DNA of 64,000 bases from Pseudomonas sp. MUP55 (GCF_034043515.1 NZ_CP138214.1:4712001-4776000), one strand, 5' to 3'; shown: positions 35,747 through 44,594, counted from the first letter of the stretch. Notes: generated by a model not told the origin, from the sequence alone. Numbers and translations are program-made.

Positions 35747-36959
35747 CCTGGAAGGCGAGCCATCGGCGAAGCGCCTCGGGGTCCATGGGCGGCGCGATGA
35801 AACAACCCTGCAGCCAGGCCGCGCCGAGTTCGCTCACGGCATGATAGTCAGCCGCGCTTTCTACACCGGTAACCACCACCGCGACGTTCAGGCGAGCAGC
35901 CATGCTCATGGCACCCGCCACCACGGCCGCCCTGCGATCGTCATTGGCCATGCCGCTGGCAAACGCTGGGGGGATTTTCAGTTCGGTAAAGGGCAGCTCC
36001 AGCAGCTGTTGCAGGCTGGTGCCGCCCAGGCCGAAGTCGCCAATGGACAGCTGGCACCCCAGCATGCGCAGGCGCAACAAGCCGGTGAGATGAACGCTGT
36101 CGGCTTTGAGGCGTGAAGCTTCCACCAGCTCCAGGGTCAGGCTGTGGGCCGGCACCCGATGCAGTTGCAGCAGGCCTTGCAACACTTCAGGAAAGTGCGC
36201 GCGCTCCAGCATCCGCGCGGGGATATTCACCGCCACCGGCAACGCCTGTCCCGTCTCGCCCATGACCTGGCCAGCCAGTCCGAGGGTTTGCTCCAGCACA
36301 TGCCAGGTAAAGGCTTCTTCCATGCCGGCAAATTCCAGCACGGGTAGAAAGTCGTCGGGCAGCAGCGGTTCACCGGCCGGCAATTGCCAGCAGGCCAACG
36401 CCTCTACACCTTGCAAGGCTCCCGCCTGATCGACGATGGGCTGGTACCAGACCCTGCCACACCGCGCGATGGTGTCCTGGCTGACGTCCGCCGAGGGCGG
36501 CAACGGCTCGCTGTCGCTCACGCCCAGCAAGTCGCGTACGCGCCCCCAGGACAGCGCCGTCGGCCCCGGGCGCAGCAGCGCCTGGCAATCGGTCAGGATC
36601 TGCCCGATCAGCGCTGCCGAAGCGGGCTTGGGCAGGCATGCCAGCACGTGCAGACCCAACTGCCGCGCCATGTTCGCGACGCCTTGCAGTACGTCAGGCT
36701 CAGCGTTACTGAGCAAAACCAGCACCTGAGTCAGGCGGCGTTCGGCCAATTCGCGGATCAATTCCAGACAGTCGCCCTGCTCCAGGTACAGATCACACAG
36801 CGCGATATCCACCGGGCCCTTGCTGCCCAGGGATTGGCGCGCCGTGTCGACGTTTTCGGCGGTCAACACATTGAACACGCCGTTGGCATTGAGCATCTGG
36901 TGCAGGGCCATCAGTCGAAACGGGTTGTCTTCGAGGATCAGGACATTGAGAGATCGCAT
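35715..36959 (-). CDS. REC-EAL protein with a degenerate phosphodiesterase site
   Basis: A 414-residue protein with an N-terminal receiver domain (E10-D11, phosphoacceptor D56 in LCDLYLE, K111 in LPKP) and a C-terminal EAL domain (about 165-400). The EAL motif is kept (E186-A-L), as are N245 and E277/E280. However, the usual DDFG is GDFG (G307) and the usual E-G-V-E is T-G-V-E (T364). These positions hold a metal ligand and the proposed general base in active enzymes such as RocR. It probably binds c-di-GMP poorly or only as a sensor. It overlaps a LuxR-type regulator tail to tail. Confidence 0.9.
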   Translation of the reverse strand: MRSLNVLILEDNPFRLMALHQMLNANGVFNVLTAENVDTARQSLGSKGPVDIALCDLYLEQGDCLELIRELAERRLTQVLVLLSNAEPDVLQGVANMARQLGLHVLACLPKPASAALIGQILTDCQALLRPGPTALSWGRVRDLLGVSDSEPLPPSADVSQDTIARCGRVWYQPIVDQAGALQGVEALACWQLPAGEPLLPDDFLPVLEFAGMEEAFTWHVLEQTLGLAGQVMGETGQALPVAVNIPARMLERAHFPEVLQGLLQLHRVPAHSLTLELVEASRLKADSVHLTGLLRLRMLGCQLSIGDFGLGGTSLQQLLELPFTELKIPPAFASGMANDDRRAAVVAGAMSMAARLNVAVVVTGVESAADYHAVSELGAAWLQGCFIAPPMDPEALRRWLAFQATPARVPVRR

Positions 36960-37017
36960 GGGCCTTGGAGTCGGTGCTGGGAAGAGTCCGGCAGCATAGT
37001 CAACTACCACAATGGGT

Positions 37018-37041
37018 CACATAGGACGTGTCCTAAATGTG
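37018..37041. promoter_or_regulatory. Palindrome upstream of the REC-EAL gene
   Basis: CACAT-AGGAC-GT-GTCCT-AA-ATGTG is an imperfect 24-bp palindrome with the core TAGGAC-GT-GTCCTA. It lies about 60 bp before the REC-EAL start and has no T-run, so it is more like an operator than a terminator. It overlaps the stop codon of a doubtful 46-codon frame. Confidence 0.45.
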
Positions 37042-37173
37042 CCCATCCAGATAAGGCTGCAAATCGCGCCGGAACAGTTTGAAGGGCAGGCTGACGGCAG
37101 CCAGGCTGGCAGGCACCTGGGCAAGCAGCAGTGCGCACACCAGTCTCGCTATCCATTGAATCAAAACATGCAC
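37033..37173 (-). CDS. Possible 46-residue membrane peptide
   Basis: A GTG-started frame (VHVLIQWIARLVCALLLAQV at the start) has an AGGA ribosome-like sequence about 10 nt upstream. The product would have one hydrophobic helix followed by a basic tail (FKLFRRDLQPYLDGHI). It fits a single-span small protein, but it has no known family and the only support is composition. The 354-bp gap between the REC-EAL gene and thrC has nothing else coding. Confidence 0.3.
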   Translation of the reverse strand: MHVLIQWIARLVCALLLAQVPASLAAVSLPFKLFRRDLQPYLDGHI

Positions 37174-37273
37174 CGATTGGGTCCTTGGCTGGCGGGGATC
37201 GCCCCAGCAAGTATGGCTCGCCAGAATGAGAAAGCGACGGGCTTGGTCTATTGCAAAAGCGCTACCTGGCTGC

Positions 37274-37305
37274 GGCTGCCCGAGCAGCGAATGCCTCGGG
37301 CAGCC
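37274..37305 (-). terminator. Hairpin after thrC
   Basis: GGCTGCCCGAG and CTCGGGCAGCC form a perfect 11-bp stem with a 10-nt loop, 8 nt past the thrC stop. On the minus strand it is followed by GCGCTTTTGC, a weak T-tail. Confidence 0.65.
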
Positions 37306-37313
37306 TGTGTCGA

Positions 37314-38723
37314 TCAGAGCGGTTTGCCGCGATTGCCATGCTGGCTGACAAACGCCTGCACCGTCTTCAGATCGTTGGCCAACACCGTGCAACGCTCTTC
37401 GCGCTCGAACAGATCAGCCAGGTGCTCCGGCAGTTGCAGGGCCTTGCCCACGCCAGCCTTTTCCACCGCTTCGGGGAATTTGACCGGGTGCGCCGTACCC
37501 AGGATCACCATCGGGATATCCAGGCTGCGACGGCACTCGCGGGCGGCCTTCACACCAATGGCGGTGTGCGGGTCGAGCAGCTCGCCGGTCTGGGCATACA
37601 CCTCAGCAATGGTTTCGCAGGTCTGCGCGTCGTCCACCGCCAGGGAGTCGAACAGCTTGCGGGTTTCGGTCCAGCGCTCTTGCTCCACGCTGAAGCCGCC
37701 CCCTTGCTTGAAGCTGTTCATCAGTTCGGCCAGCGCCGCGCCGTTGCGACCGTGCATGTCGAACAGCAGGCGTTCGAAGTTCGACGAGACCATGATGTCC
37801 ATCGACGGCGACAGCGTGGCGTGCAGGGTTTCCTTGACGTACTGGTTGCCGCTCATGAAGCGGTGCAGGATGTCGTTGCGGTTGGTCGCGACAATCAACT
37901 GGTTGATCGGCAGGCCCATGTTGCGCGCCAGGTAGCCGGCGAAGATGTCGCCGAAGTTGCCGGTCGGCACCGAGAACGACACCGAACGCGCCGGGCCGCC
38001 CAACTGCAGGGACGCGTGGAAGTAGTAGACGATCTGGGCCATGATCCGCGCCCAGTTGATCGAGTTCACCGCCACCAGGCGCGTGCCCTTGAGGAAGCTC
38101 TGGTCGGCGAAGCTGTTCTTGACCATTTCCTGGCAGTCATCGAAGTTGCCTTCGATGGCGATGTTGTGGATGTTCTCACCGAACAGGGTGGTCATCTGGC
38201 GACGCTGCACCTCCGACACACGCTTGTGCGGGTGCAGGATGAAGATGTCGACGTTTTCGCAGTGCTTGCACCCTTCGATGGCCGCCGAGCCGGTATCGCC
38301 GGACGTAGCGCCGATGATCACCACGCGCTCGCCGCGCTTCTCCAGCACGTAGTCCAGCAGGCGGCCGAGCAGTTGCAGGGCAAAGTCCTTGAACGCCAGG
38401 GTCGGGCCGTGGAACAGCTCAAGCACCCACTCGTTGCCGTTCAACTGGCGCAGCGGAGCAATGGCGCTGTGGGAGAACACGCCGTAGGTTTCTTCCAGGA
38501 TCTTTTTGAAGTCCGCGTCCGGGATGCTGCCGGTGACGAACGGGCGCATCACCCGGAACGCCAGCTCGTGGTACGGCAGGCCGGCCCAGGAAGCGATTTC
38601 CTCCTGGGTGAAGCGTGGCAGGTTTTCCGGCACGTACAGGCCGCCGTCGGTGGCAAGGCCTGCCAGCAGAACGTCTTCGAAATTCAGGGCCGGTGCCTGG
38701 CCGCGGGTGCTGATGTAACGCAT
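37314..38723 (-). CDS. thrC: Threonine synthase
   Basis: 469 residues, the length of the longer (class with N-terminal extension) ThrC found in pseudomonads. The PLP lysine region is FHGPTLAFKDFALQLLG, and the phosphate-binding loop GATSGDTGSAAIEG is clear. It converts O-phosphohomoserine to threonine in the cytoplasm. The N-terminus MRYISTRGQAPALNFEDVLL is standard. It follows hom on the same strand, with a 103-bp repeat-containing gap, so the two likely form the hom-thrC threonine unit. Confidence 0.98.
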   Translation of the reverse strand: MRYISTRGQAPALNFEDVLLAGLATDGGLYVPENLPRFTQEEIASWAGLPYHELAFRVMRPFVTGSIPDADFKKILEETYGVFSHSAIAPLRQLNGNEWVLELFHGPTLAFKDFALQLLGRLLDYVLEKRGERVVIIGATSGDTGSAAIEGCKHCENVDIFILHPHKRVSEVQRRQMTTLFGENIHNIAIEGNFDDCQEMVKNSFADQSFLKGTRLVAVNSINWARIMAQIVYYFHASLQLGGPARSVSFSVPTGNFGDIFAGYLARNMGLPINQLIVATNRNDILHRFMSGNQYVKETLHATLSPSMDIMVSSNFERLLFDMHGRNGAALAELMNSFKQGGGFSVEQERWTETRKLFDSLAVDDAQTCETIAEVYAQTGELLDPHTAIGVKAARECRRSLDIPMVILGTAHPVKFPEAVEKAGVGKALQLPEHLADLFEREERCTVLANDLKTVQAFVSQHGNRGKPL

Positions 38724-38740
38724 AGGGGCAAACCTTCGGT

Positions 38741-38824
38741 TTGAGCTGCAAGCTTTAAGCTACAAGCTGCAAGTGAGAGCAGATCTGCTTTTACTTGTAG
38801 CTTGTAGCTTGGCGCTTGTCGCTT
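38741..38824. repeat. AGCTACAAGC-type inverted repeat between hom and thrC
   Basis: The left part has AGCTGCAAGCTTTAAGCTAC followed by AAGCTGCAAG. The right part has its approximate complement ACTTGTAGCTTGTAGCTTGG followed by CGCTTGTCGCTT. The 7-8-nt word AAGCTnCA recurs in tandem inside each arm, so the element is both an inverted and a short-period repeat. I have seen similar sequences in other pseudomonad intergenic regions, from memory only. It would form a long hairpin in the hom-thrC message. Confidence 0.75.
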
Positions 38825-38826
38825 AA

Positions 38827-40131
38827 TTAATTTAGATGTTCGACACGAATGCGAACGACCGGGCCAACTACGCCCTGCAGGGCTTCCAGGGCGGCGATCG
38901 CATCGTTGATATGCTGCTCAAGCACGCGGTGGGTCAGCAGGATCATCGGCACCTGGCCGTTCTGCTCCTCGACTTCCTTCTGCATGATCGATTCGATGTT
39001 GATCCCGCGCTCGGACAGGATGCTGGCCACCTGGGCCAACACGCCCGGATGATCCTGGGCCTGGATGCGCAGGTAGTAGGCGCTTTCGCAGGCTTCGATC
39101 GGCAGGATCGGGTGCGCCGACAGCGAGTCCGGCTGGAAGGCCAGGTGCGGCACGCGGTTTTCCGGGTCGCTGGTCATGGCGCGAACCACGTCCACCAGGT
39201 CGGCGATCACCGAGGAAGCGGTCGGCTCCATGCCGGCACCGGCGCCGTAGAACAGGGTGGAACCGGCGGCGTCACCGTTTACCATCACCGCGTTCATCAC
39301 GCCATTGACGTTGGCGATCAGGCGGTCGGCCGGGATCAGCGTCGGGTGCACGCGCAGCTCGATACCGGCCGGGGTGCTGCGCGCCACGCCGAGGTGCTTG
39401 ATGCGGTAGCCCAGGGCTTCAGCGTAGTTCACGTCGGCGGTGGTCAGCTTGGTGATGCCTTCGGTGTAGGCCTTGTCGAACTGCAGCGGGATACCAAAGG
39501 CGATGGACGCCAGAATGGTCAGCTTGTGAGCCGCGTCGATGCCTTCCACGTCGAAGGTCGGGTCGGCTTCGGCATAACCCAGGGCCTGGGCTTCGGCCAG
39601 CACGTCTTCGAACGTACGGCCCTTTTCGCGCATTTCGGTGAGAATGAAGTTACCGGTGCCGTTGATGATGCCGGCCACCCAATTGATGCGGTTGGCGGAC
39701 AGGCCTTCACGAATCGCCTTGATCACCGGGATACCGCCGGCCACCGCCGCTTCGAACGCCACGATCACGCCCTTCTCACGCGCCTTGGCGAAGATCTCGT
39801 TGCCGTGCACGGCGATCAGCGCCTTGTTGGCGGTGACCACATGCTTGCCGTTCTCGATGGCCATGAGCACCAGCTCACGGGCCACGGTGTAGCCGCCTAC
39901 CAGCTCGATGACAATATCGATTTCAGGGTTGGTGGCCACGGCGAACACATCGTTGGTAATCGTAATACCGGTCGTTTCGAACTGAGGCTTTGGCGAACGC
40001 GTGGCAATTTGCGCCACTTCAATTTCGCGCCCTGCACGGCGGGAAATTTCTTCAGCGTTACGCTGAAGTACGTTGAAGGTGCCGCCACCGACGGTCCCTA
40101 ACCCACAGATGCCTACTTTGACCGGTTTCAC
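38827..40131 (-). CDS. hom: Homoserine dehydrogenase
   Basis: 434 residues. The NAD(P)-binding VGICGLGTVGGGTFNVL, the catalytic GIINGTGNFILTEM and FDVEGIDAAHKLTILA, and a C-terminal ACT domain (LRIQAQDHPGVLAQVASIL) identify the monofunctional, threonine-regulated enzyme. It reduces aspartate semialdehyde to homoserine. The start is GTG 40131, preceded by GGGGAG at a 7-nt spacing. An ATG 15 bp upstream has that ribosome site inside its own codons and is unlikely. Confidence 0.97.
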   Translation of the reverse strand: MKPVKVGICGLGTVGGGTFNVLQRNAEEISRRAGREIEVAQIATRSPKPQFETTGITITNDVFAVATNPEIDIVIELVGGYTVARELVLMAIENGKHVVTANKALIAVHGNEIFAKAREKGVIVAFEAAVAGGIPVIKAIREGLSANRINWVAGIINGTGNFILTEMREKGRTFEDVLAEAQALGYAEADPTFDVEGIDAAHKLTILASIAFGIPLQFDKAYTEGITKLTTADVNYAEALGYRIKHLGVARSTPAGIELRVHPTLIPADRLIANVNGVMNAVMVNGDAAGSTLFYGAGAGMEPTASSVIADLVDVVRAMTSDPENRVPHLAFQPDSLSAHPILPIEACESAYYLRIQAQDHPGVLAQVASILSERGINIESIMQKEVEEQNGQVPMILLTHRVLEQHINDAIAALEALQGVVGPVVRIRVEHLN

Positions 40132-40206
40132 TGAAGAACTCCCCATGAAACGGCCGACTCAAGGTCGGCCGTGGAACACAGCCGCACAACGGCGGCTCTC
40201 AATTAA

Positions 40207-40232
40207 TGACCCGCCGACGGTTCGGCGGGTCA
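40207..40232 (-). terminator. Hairpin between dsbC and hom
   Basis: TGACCCGCCGA and TCGGCGGGTCA pair over 11 bp around a 4-nt loop, 28 nt past the dsbC stop and 76 nt before hom. An AT-rich stretch (TTAATTG) follows on the minus strand. It may reduce readthrough into hom. Confidence 0.6.
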
Positions 40233-40260
40233 TGCTCGTCAAAGGCTCGACGATTAATGC

Positions 40261-40992
40261 TTACTTGGCACCCAGTGCCAGTTTGGCAACTTGTGGCGCC
40301 GGCTGGTAGCCCGGAATCACTTGGCCGTCGGCCAAAACGATAGCCGGTGTACCGTTCACGCCGATGGACTGGCCCAGGGCGAACTGCTTGGAAACCGGGT
40401 TGGCGCATTTGGCCGCCTTGATTTCCTTGCCGTCGACCATCTTGTCCATGGCCGCTTTCTTGTCGGCCGAGCACCACACTGCCTGCAACTGCTCGTCACC
40501 CGGCGAGCCCAGGCCCTGACGCGGGAACGCCACGTAGCGTACTTCCACGCCCAGCTTGTTCAGCGCAGGCACTTCGGCGTGCAGCTTGTGGCAGTACGGG
40601 CAGGTGGTGTCGGTGAATACGGTGATGTGGGTCTTGGTTTCGCCGATGGCCGGGTACACCACGGTTTCAGCCACCGGAATGCCGTTGATCAGCTTGGACA
40701 CGCCCAGGCGTTCGGCTTTCTCGGTCAGGTTGACCGGCTTGCCGTCCTTCAACTGGAACAGGTAGCCCTGAACGATGTACTGGCCGTCGGCGCTTGCGTA
40801 CAGCACGCGGCTGCCCTTGAGCTTGACTTCATACAGGCCGGCCATGGGGCTGGCGCTGATGCTTTCGATAGGCGTGTCGAGCTGCAGATTGACCAGGCTC
40901 TTGCGAATGGCCTGCTCGGCCGCATCATCGGCGACGACAAAGGTGGAAACCAACGCAATGGCTGCGGCGGCAATAATCTGGGTCAAGCGCAT
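40261..40992 (-). CDS. dsbC: Thiol:disulfide interchange protein DsbC
   Basis: A 243-residue periplasmic protein with a signal peptide (cleavage likely after FVVA, residue 21), an N-terminal dimerisation domain and a thioredoxin fold with active site CPYC at 131-134 (VFTDTTCPYCHKLHAE). A cis-proline is in NGTPAIVL. It isomerises wrong disulfides in exported proteins and is kept reduced by DsbD. ATG 40992 follows AGGAGTTCCC. The frame stays open upstream towards xerD but that part is not coding. Order xerD-dsbC-hom-thrC is as in P. aeruginosa. Confidence 0.96.
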   Translation of the reverse strand: MRLTQIIAAAAIALVSTFVVADDAAEQAIRKSLVNLQLDTPIESISASPMAGLYEVKLKGSRVLYASADGQYIVQGYLFQLKDGKPVNLTEKAERLGVSKLINGIPVAETVVYPAIGETKTHITVFTDTTCPYCHKLHAEVPALNKLGVEVRYVAFPRQGLGSPGDEQLQAVWCSADKKAAMDKMVDGKEIKAAKCANPVSKQFALGQSIGVNGTPAIVLADGQVIPGYQPAPQVAKLALGAK

Positions 40993-41131
40993 GGGAACTC
41001 CTGAAGGCAGATACAGGGACGGGTGCAGGTACGCCGATTGGAAACTGGGAGTGTGACCGTCGCCTTTGAACCGGCAAAGCCTACCACAGTTGGGCCGCAG
41101 GGCAGCCCGTAGCCGGGTAAATTGGGATTTT

Positions 41132-42028
41132 TCAGCCGCGCGGATGGTGCCTGGCGTGCATATCCTGCAAGCGCGCCCGTGCCACGTGGGTGTAAATCTG
41201 GGTGGTGGACAAGTCACTGTGCCCCAGCAACATCTGCACCACACGCAAATCCGCGCCGTGGTTGAGCAAGTGCGTGGCGAATGCATGGCGCAGGGTGTGA
41301 GGCGACAGTGTCTTGCCGATCCCGGCCACCTTGGCCTGGTGCTTGATGCGGTGCCAGAAGGTCTGCCGGGTCATCTGCTCACCGCGCAGGCTGGGAAACA
41401 GCACATCACTGGGACGGCCACCGAGCAGTTCGTGGCGCGCATCACGCATGTAACGCTCGACCCACACAATCGCCTCCTCCCCCATCGGCACCAGGCGCTC
41501 CTTGCTGCCCTTGCCCATCACCCGCAGCACGCCCTGACGCAGGTTGACCTGCTCCAGGGTCAGGCTGATCAACTCGGTCACTCGCAATCCGCAGGCATAC
41601 AGCACTTCCAGCATGGCGCGATCACGCTGGCCGATGGCTTCGCTCAGGTCGGGCGCGGCGAGCAAGGCATCCACGTCGGCTTCCGACAGGGATTTGGGCA
41701 GTGGCCGCCCCAGCTGGGGCATGTCGATTTGCAGGGTGGGGTCGACCGCGATGAGTTTTTCCCGCAGCAGGTAGCGATAAAAGCCACGCACGCCGGAGAG
41801 AAAGCGCGCCGTGGAACGCGGTTTGTAGTTCTGCTCCAGGCGCCAGGCCAGGTGATCGAGGATCAGCTCCCGACCAGCATTGATCAGCTCGAGGTTTTTT
41901 TCCTGCAACCAACCATTGAACAGCGCCAAGTCGCTGCGATAGGCATGGCGGGTGTTATCTGACAGGCCCTTTTCCAACCAGAGGGCGTCAAGGAAGCGGT
42001 CGATCAGGGGGTGGTCAATGGCGGGCAT
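41132..42028 (-). CDS. xerD: Site-specific tyrosine recombinase XerD
   Basis: 298 residues, the exact length of E. coli XerD. The catalytic residues are visible at R149 (CGLRVTEL), K173 (GKGSKE), H244 and R247 (SPHTLRHAF), H270 (LLGHSDLSTTQ) and the nucleophile Y279 (IYTH). The N-terminal SAM-like core-binding domain begins PLIDRFLDALWLEKGLSDNT. With XerC it resolves chromosome dimers at dif under FtsK control. It is the housekeeping recombinase, not an integrase of a mobile element. Confidence 0.98.
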   Translation of the reverse strand: MPAIDHPLIDRFLDALWLEKGLSDNTRHAYRSDLALFNGWLQEKNLELINAGRELILDHLAWRLEQNYKPRSTARFLSGVRGFYRYLLREKLIAVDPTLQIDMPQLGRPLPKSLSEADVDALLAAPDLSEAIGQRDRAMLEVLYACGLRVTELISLTLEQVNLRQGVLRVMGKGSKERLVPMGEEAIVWVERYMRDARHELLGGRPSDVLFPSLRGEQMTRQTFWHRIKHQAKVAGIGKTLSPHTLRHAFATHLLNHGADLRVVQMLLGHSDLSTTQIYTHVARARLQDMHARHHPRG

Positions 42029-42106
42029 AGAGGCTCAGGCGATTGAAGGTGGTGTGCGATGGATGCTATCGCAGGTAAGCCAGCGTCCACAGGGACAATG
42101 CGTCCC

Positions 42107-42134
42107 AATGTGGGAGCTGGCCTTGCCTGCGATG
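42107..42134. repeat. Solitary REP-like unit
   Basis: AATGTGGGAGCTGGCCTTGC followed by CTGCGATG is a single unit related to the Pseudomonas REP families, but its core (GAGCTGGCCTTGCCTGCGATG) differs from the main family here. No facing partner is present in the 125-bp gap between the thioesterase and xerD. Confidence 0.65.
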
Positions 42135-42153
42135 ACCACAACTCGGTTTCAGA

Positions 42154-42567
42154 TCAATCGACAAACCCAGGCAGCACTGGCACCGGGCGCTTGTCGGGGT
42201 CGATTGCGACAAAGCTGAACACGCCCTGGATCGCCCGCTCACGGCCATCGGCGCTCATGCTTTCCACAAACACTTCCACTTCTACCTTGAGGCTGGTGTT
42301 ACCGACTTTGATCACGCGACCGATCAACTCAACGATGGAACCGGCCGGGATCGCGTGATTGAAGTCGATGCGGTCGGTGGAGACCGTCACCAGCGGCAAT
42401 CGGCAGAAGCGCGTGGCGGTGATGAACGACACTTCGTCCATCCACGCCAGCGCTGTGCCGCCGAACAAGGTGTTGTGGTGGTTGGTGGTCGGCGGGAACA
42501 CGGCCTTGGTCACGTGAGTCACGGACAAGTCGGTGCGGCGCTGGATTTCTTCGAGGCGGGTGGTCAT
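42154..42567 (-). CDS. Acyl-CoA thioesterase (hotdog fold)
   Basis: A 137-residue protein of the YciA-like acyl-CoA thioesterase group: PPTTNHHNTLFGGTALAWMDEVSFITATRF holds the helix with the catalytic Asp/Glu region, and VTVSTDRIDFNHAIPAGSIVELIGRV the following strands. It hydrolyses acyl-CoA to free acid and CoA. The chain preference is unknown. The ATG at 42567 gives the usual N-terminus (MTTRLEEIQRRTDLSV). It lies beyond the rplS terminator and is transcribed alone. Confidence 0.9.
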   Translation of the reverse strand: MTTRLEEIQRRTDLSVTHVTKAVFPPTTNHHNTLFGGTALAWMDEVSFITATRFCRLPLVTVSTDRIDFNHAIPAGSIVELIGRVIKVGNTSLKVEVEVFVESMSADGRERAIQGVFSFVAIDPDKRPVPVLPGFVD

Positions 42568-42602
42568 GGACAAATACCGGGGATTGGGCAAATTTCAGGC
42601 AC

Positions 42603-42630
42603 AAAAAAGCAGCCCGTAGGCTGCTTTTTT
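42603..42630. terminator. Terminator of the rpsP-rimM-trmD-rplS operon
   Basis: AAAAAAGCAGCC and GGCTGCTTTTTT pair over 12 bp around CGTA. On the minus strand, the T-run is part of the stem end. It lies 20 nt past the rplS stop. Confidence 0.9.
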
Positions 42631-42649
42631 CTGCATCGGGAAGCTGGAC

Positions 42650-43000
42650 TTAAGCCAGTTTTTCCTTGATGCGAGCTGCTTTACCGGACAGGTCACGCAG
42701 GTAGTACAGCTTGGCTTTGCGTACGTCACCGCGACGTTTCACAGCCATGCTGTCGATTTGCGGGCTGTAGGTCTGGAAAGTACGCTCTACGCCAACACCG
42801 TTGGAGATTTTACGAACAGTGAAAGCACTGTTCACACCACGGTTACGCTTGGCGATTACCACGCCTTCGAACGCTTGCAGACGCGAACGGTCGCCTTCCT
42901 TCACTTTCACCTGAACGACAATGGTGTCGCCCGGGGCAAAGGTAGGGATCTCTTTGGTCATCTGCTCTGCTTCGAGTGCAAGGATGATTTTGTTAGTCAT
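42650..43000 (-). CDS. rplS: 50S ribosomal protein L19
   Basis: 116 residues, full length. [33 protein letters not shown] and the C-terminal [22 protein letters not shown] are diagnostic. It sits at the 30S-50S interface. It is last in the conserved rpsP-rimM-trmD-rplS operon, with AGGAG before the ATG. Confidence 0.99.
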
Positions 43001-43045
43001 GCTGTGCTCCTAAGGTAAGTCAATGGACCTACCATCGATACGTTG

Positions 43046-43798
43046 TTAACTATCGTCCCGCGCGAGGATGTATTCCTCGAGCAGCTTCTTCTCTTCTCCA
43101 GAAAGCGAGCGGCTTTCCAGAAGATCGGCGCGTCGTTCATAGGTCCGACCAAGGGACTGCTGTAAACGCCAACGCCGGATGTGTGCGTGATTGCCACTTA
43201 GCAATACGTCGGGAACACGCTGATCCGCATACACCTCCGGACGGGTGTAGTGCGGGCAATCCAGCAAACCATCCGTGAAGGAATCTTCCTCCGCAGAGTC
43301 CGCATGCCCTAAAGCTCCAGGCAGCAGTCGTGTAACCGCATCTATCAGGACCATCGCCGGCAGCTCGCCGCCAGACAGGACATAGTCCCCAATCGACCAC
43401 TCTTCATCGACATGAGCTTCAATAAAACGCTCGTCAATGCCTTCATAGCGACCGGCAATCAGGATAAGTGCTTCCTCATTCGCCAGTTCGCGTACCGCAG
43501 CCTGTTTCAGCTGACGGCCTTGAGGGGACAGGTAAATTACCTTCGCCTTCTCCCCGGCGGCTGCCTTGGCCTCAACCAACGCGTCTTCCAGGGGCTTGAT
43601 CTTCATCACCATGCCCGGGCCACCGCCAAATGGGCGATCGTCCACAGTGTGATGTCGATCCGTCGTGTAGTCTCGCGGGTTCCAACAGGTGAGCTGCAAC
43701 AGCCCCTGTTTCACCGCCCGACTGGTGATGCCGTACTCGCTGATGGCGGAAAACATCTCGGGAAACAAACTGATCACTTCAATGCGCAAATTAGCCAC
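43046..43798 (-). CDS. trmD: tRNA (guanine-N1-)-methyltransferase TrmD
   Basis: A 250-residue SPOUT methyltransferase that makes m1G37 in tRNAs with G36, which prevents frameshifting. The trefoil-knot region ([38 protein letters not shown]) and [19 protein letters not shown] are hallmarks. The start is GTG 43798, giving [15 protein letters not shown]. The frame is open into rimM, but the GTG lies 3 nt past the rimM stop and matches the family N-terminus. Confidence 0.97.
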   Translation of the reverse strand: MANLRIEVISLFPEMFSAISEYGITSRAVKQGLLQLTCWNPRDYTTDRHHTVDDRPFGGGPGMVMKIKPLEDALVEAKAAAGEKAKVIYLSPQGRQLKQAAVRELANEEALILIAGRYEGIDERFIEAHVDEEWSIGDYVLSGGELPAMVLIDAVTRLLPGALGHADSAEEDSFTDGLLDCPHYTRPEVYADQRVPDVLLSGNHAHIRRWRLQQSLGRTYERRADLLESRSLSGEEKKLLEEYILARDDS

Positions 43799-43800
43799 GC

Positions 43801-44337
43801 TTAGAAGTCCGCGTCCCATTCCACCTTCATCTCGCCCGCTGCCAGGTCGACGGCCAACACGCACTGCCCGGTATAGGGCAACAGGCGTTCGCGATCATCC
43901 AGGCTGCCAGCGCAAGGCTTGACCACCATTACATCATTGGCGCCGGTTTCCAGAAGATGATCGATTTTCCCGAGCAATTGCCCCAGTTGATCAATAACCT
44001 TCAGACCTTCCAGCTGGTACCAGTAGTACTCGCCGTCGGTCAATTCAGGGAACAGGTTGCGCGGCACGCAGATCTCATAACCAGCCAGAAGACGAGCTTC
44101 TTCACGATCATCAAGACCCTTGAGCTTCGCGACCAGGAACTTGTCGCTCCCGCGTCCACTGACCAGCTCGACCTGTTTCACGCTACCTTCGCGCTTGAGC
44201 GTCCAGGTTTTGTACTGCAACAGGTTTTCAGTCGGATCAGTAAAGGAATACACCTTCACTTCGCCGCGAACGCCATGAACAGAATAAATCTTGCCGATAA
44301 CGATCAAATCATCAGCAACAGTCGGCGTCGCGTTCAT
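43801..44337 (-). CDS. rimM: Ribosome maturation factor RimM
   Basis: 178 residues. The N-terminal barrel [23 protein letters not shown] and the PRC-barrel domain with [15 protein letters not shown] identify RimM, which binds S19 and helps mature the 30S head. It is second in the rpsP operon, with 5 bp before it and 2 bp after it. Confidence 0.98.
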   Translation of the reverse strand: MNATPTVADDLIVIGKIYSVHGVRGEVKVYSFTDPTENLLQYKTWTLKREGSVKQVELVSGRGSDKFLVAKLKGLDDREEARLLAGYEICVPRNLFPELTDGEYYWYQLEGLKVIDQLGQLLGKIDHLLETGANDVMVVKPCAGSLDDRERLLPYTGQCVLAVDLAAGEMKVEWDADF

Positions 44338-44342
44338 ATTGC

Positions 44343-44594
44343 TCAGGCTGCGGCCTTAGCCGAGTCCTTCAACAACTTGGCAACACGCTCAGAAGGCTGT
44401 GCACCAACGCTCAGCCAGTAGGCTACGCGCTCTTGGTTCACGGACAGGCGGACTTCTTGACCACGAGCGATCGGGTTGAAGAAGCCAACTTGTTCCTTGT
44501 GAGAGCCGTCACGTGGGTTGCGGCTGTCAGTTACGGTCAAGTGGTAAAACGGGCGCTTTTTGGAGCCGCCAAGGGCAAGACGGATTGTTAGCAT
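44343..44594 (-). CDS. rpsP: 30S ribosomal protein S16
   Basis: 83 residues, full length: [20 protein letters not shown] and [12 protein letters not shown] are the S16 signatures. It is an early-binding 30S protein and the first gene of its operon. Confidence 0.99.
   Translation of the reverse strand: MLTIRLALGGSKKRPFYHLTVTDSRNPRDGSHKEQVGFFNPIARGQEVRLSVNQERVAYWLSVGAQPSERVAKLLKDSAKAAA

Noticed and set aside
40993..41286. N-terminal extension of DsbC in frame
   Set aside because: The open frame upstream of ATG 40992 overlaps xerD and lacks a signal peptide at its start. The ATG has a ribosome site and a clean signal sequence.
41132..42028. Tyrosine recombinase as a sign of an integrated element
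   Set aside because: All features and length fit housekeeping XerD, in conserved context with dsbC. No attachment repeats or cargo genes were seen near it or near the two tRNA genes.
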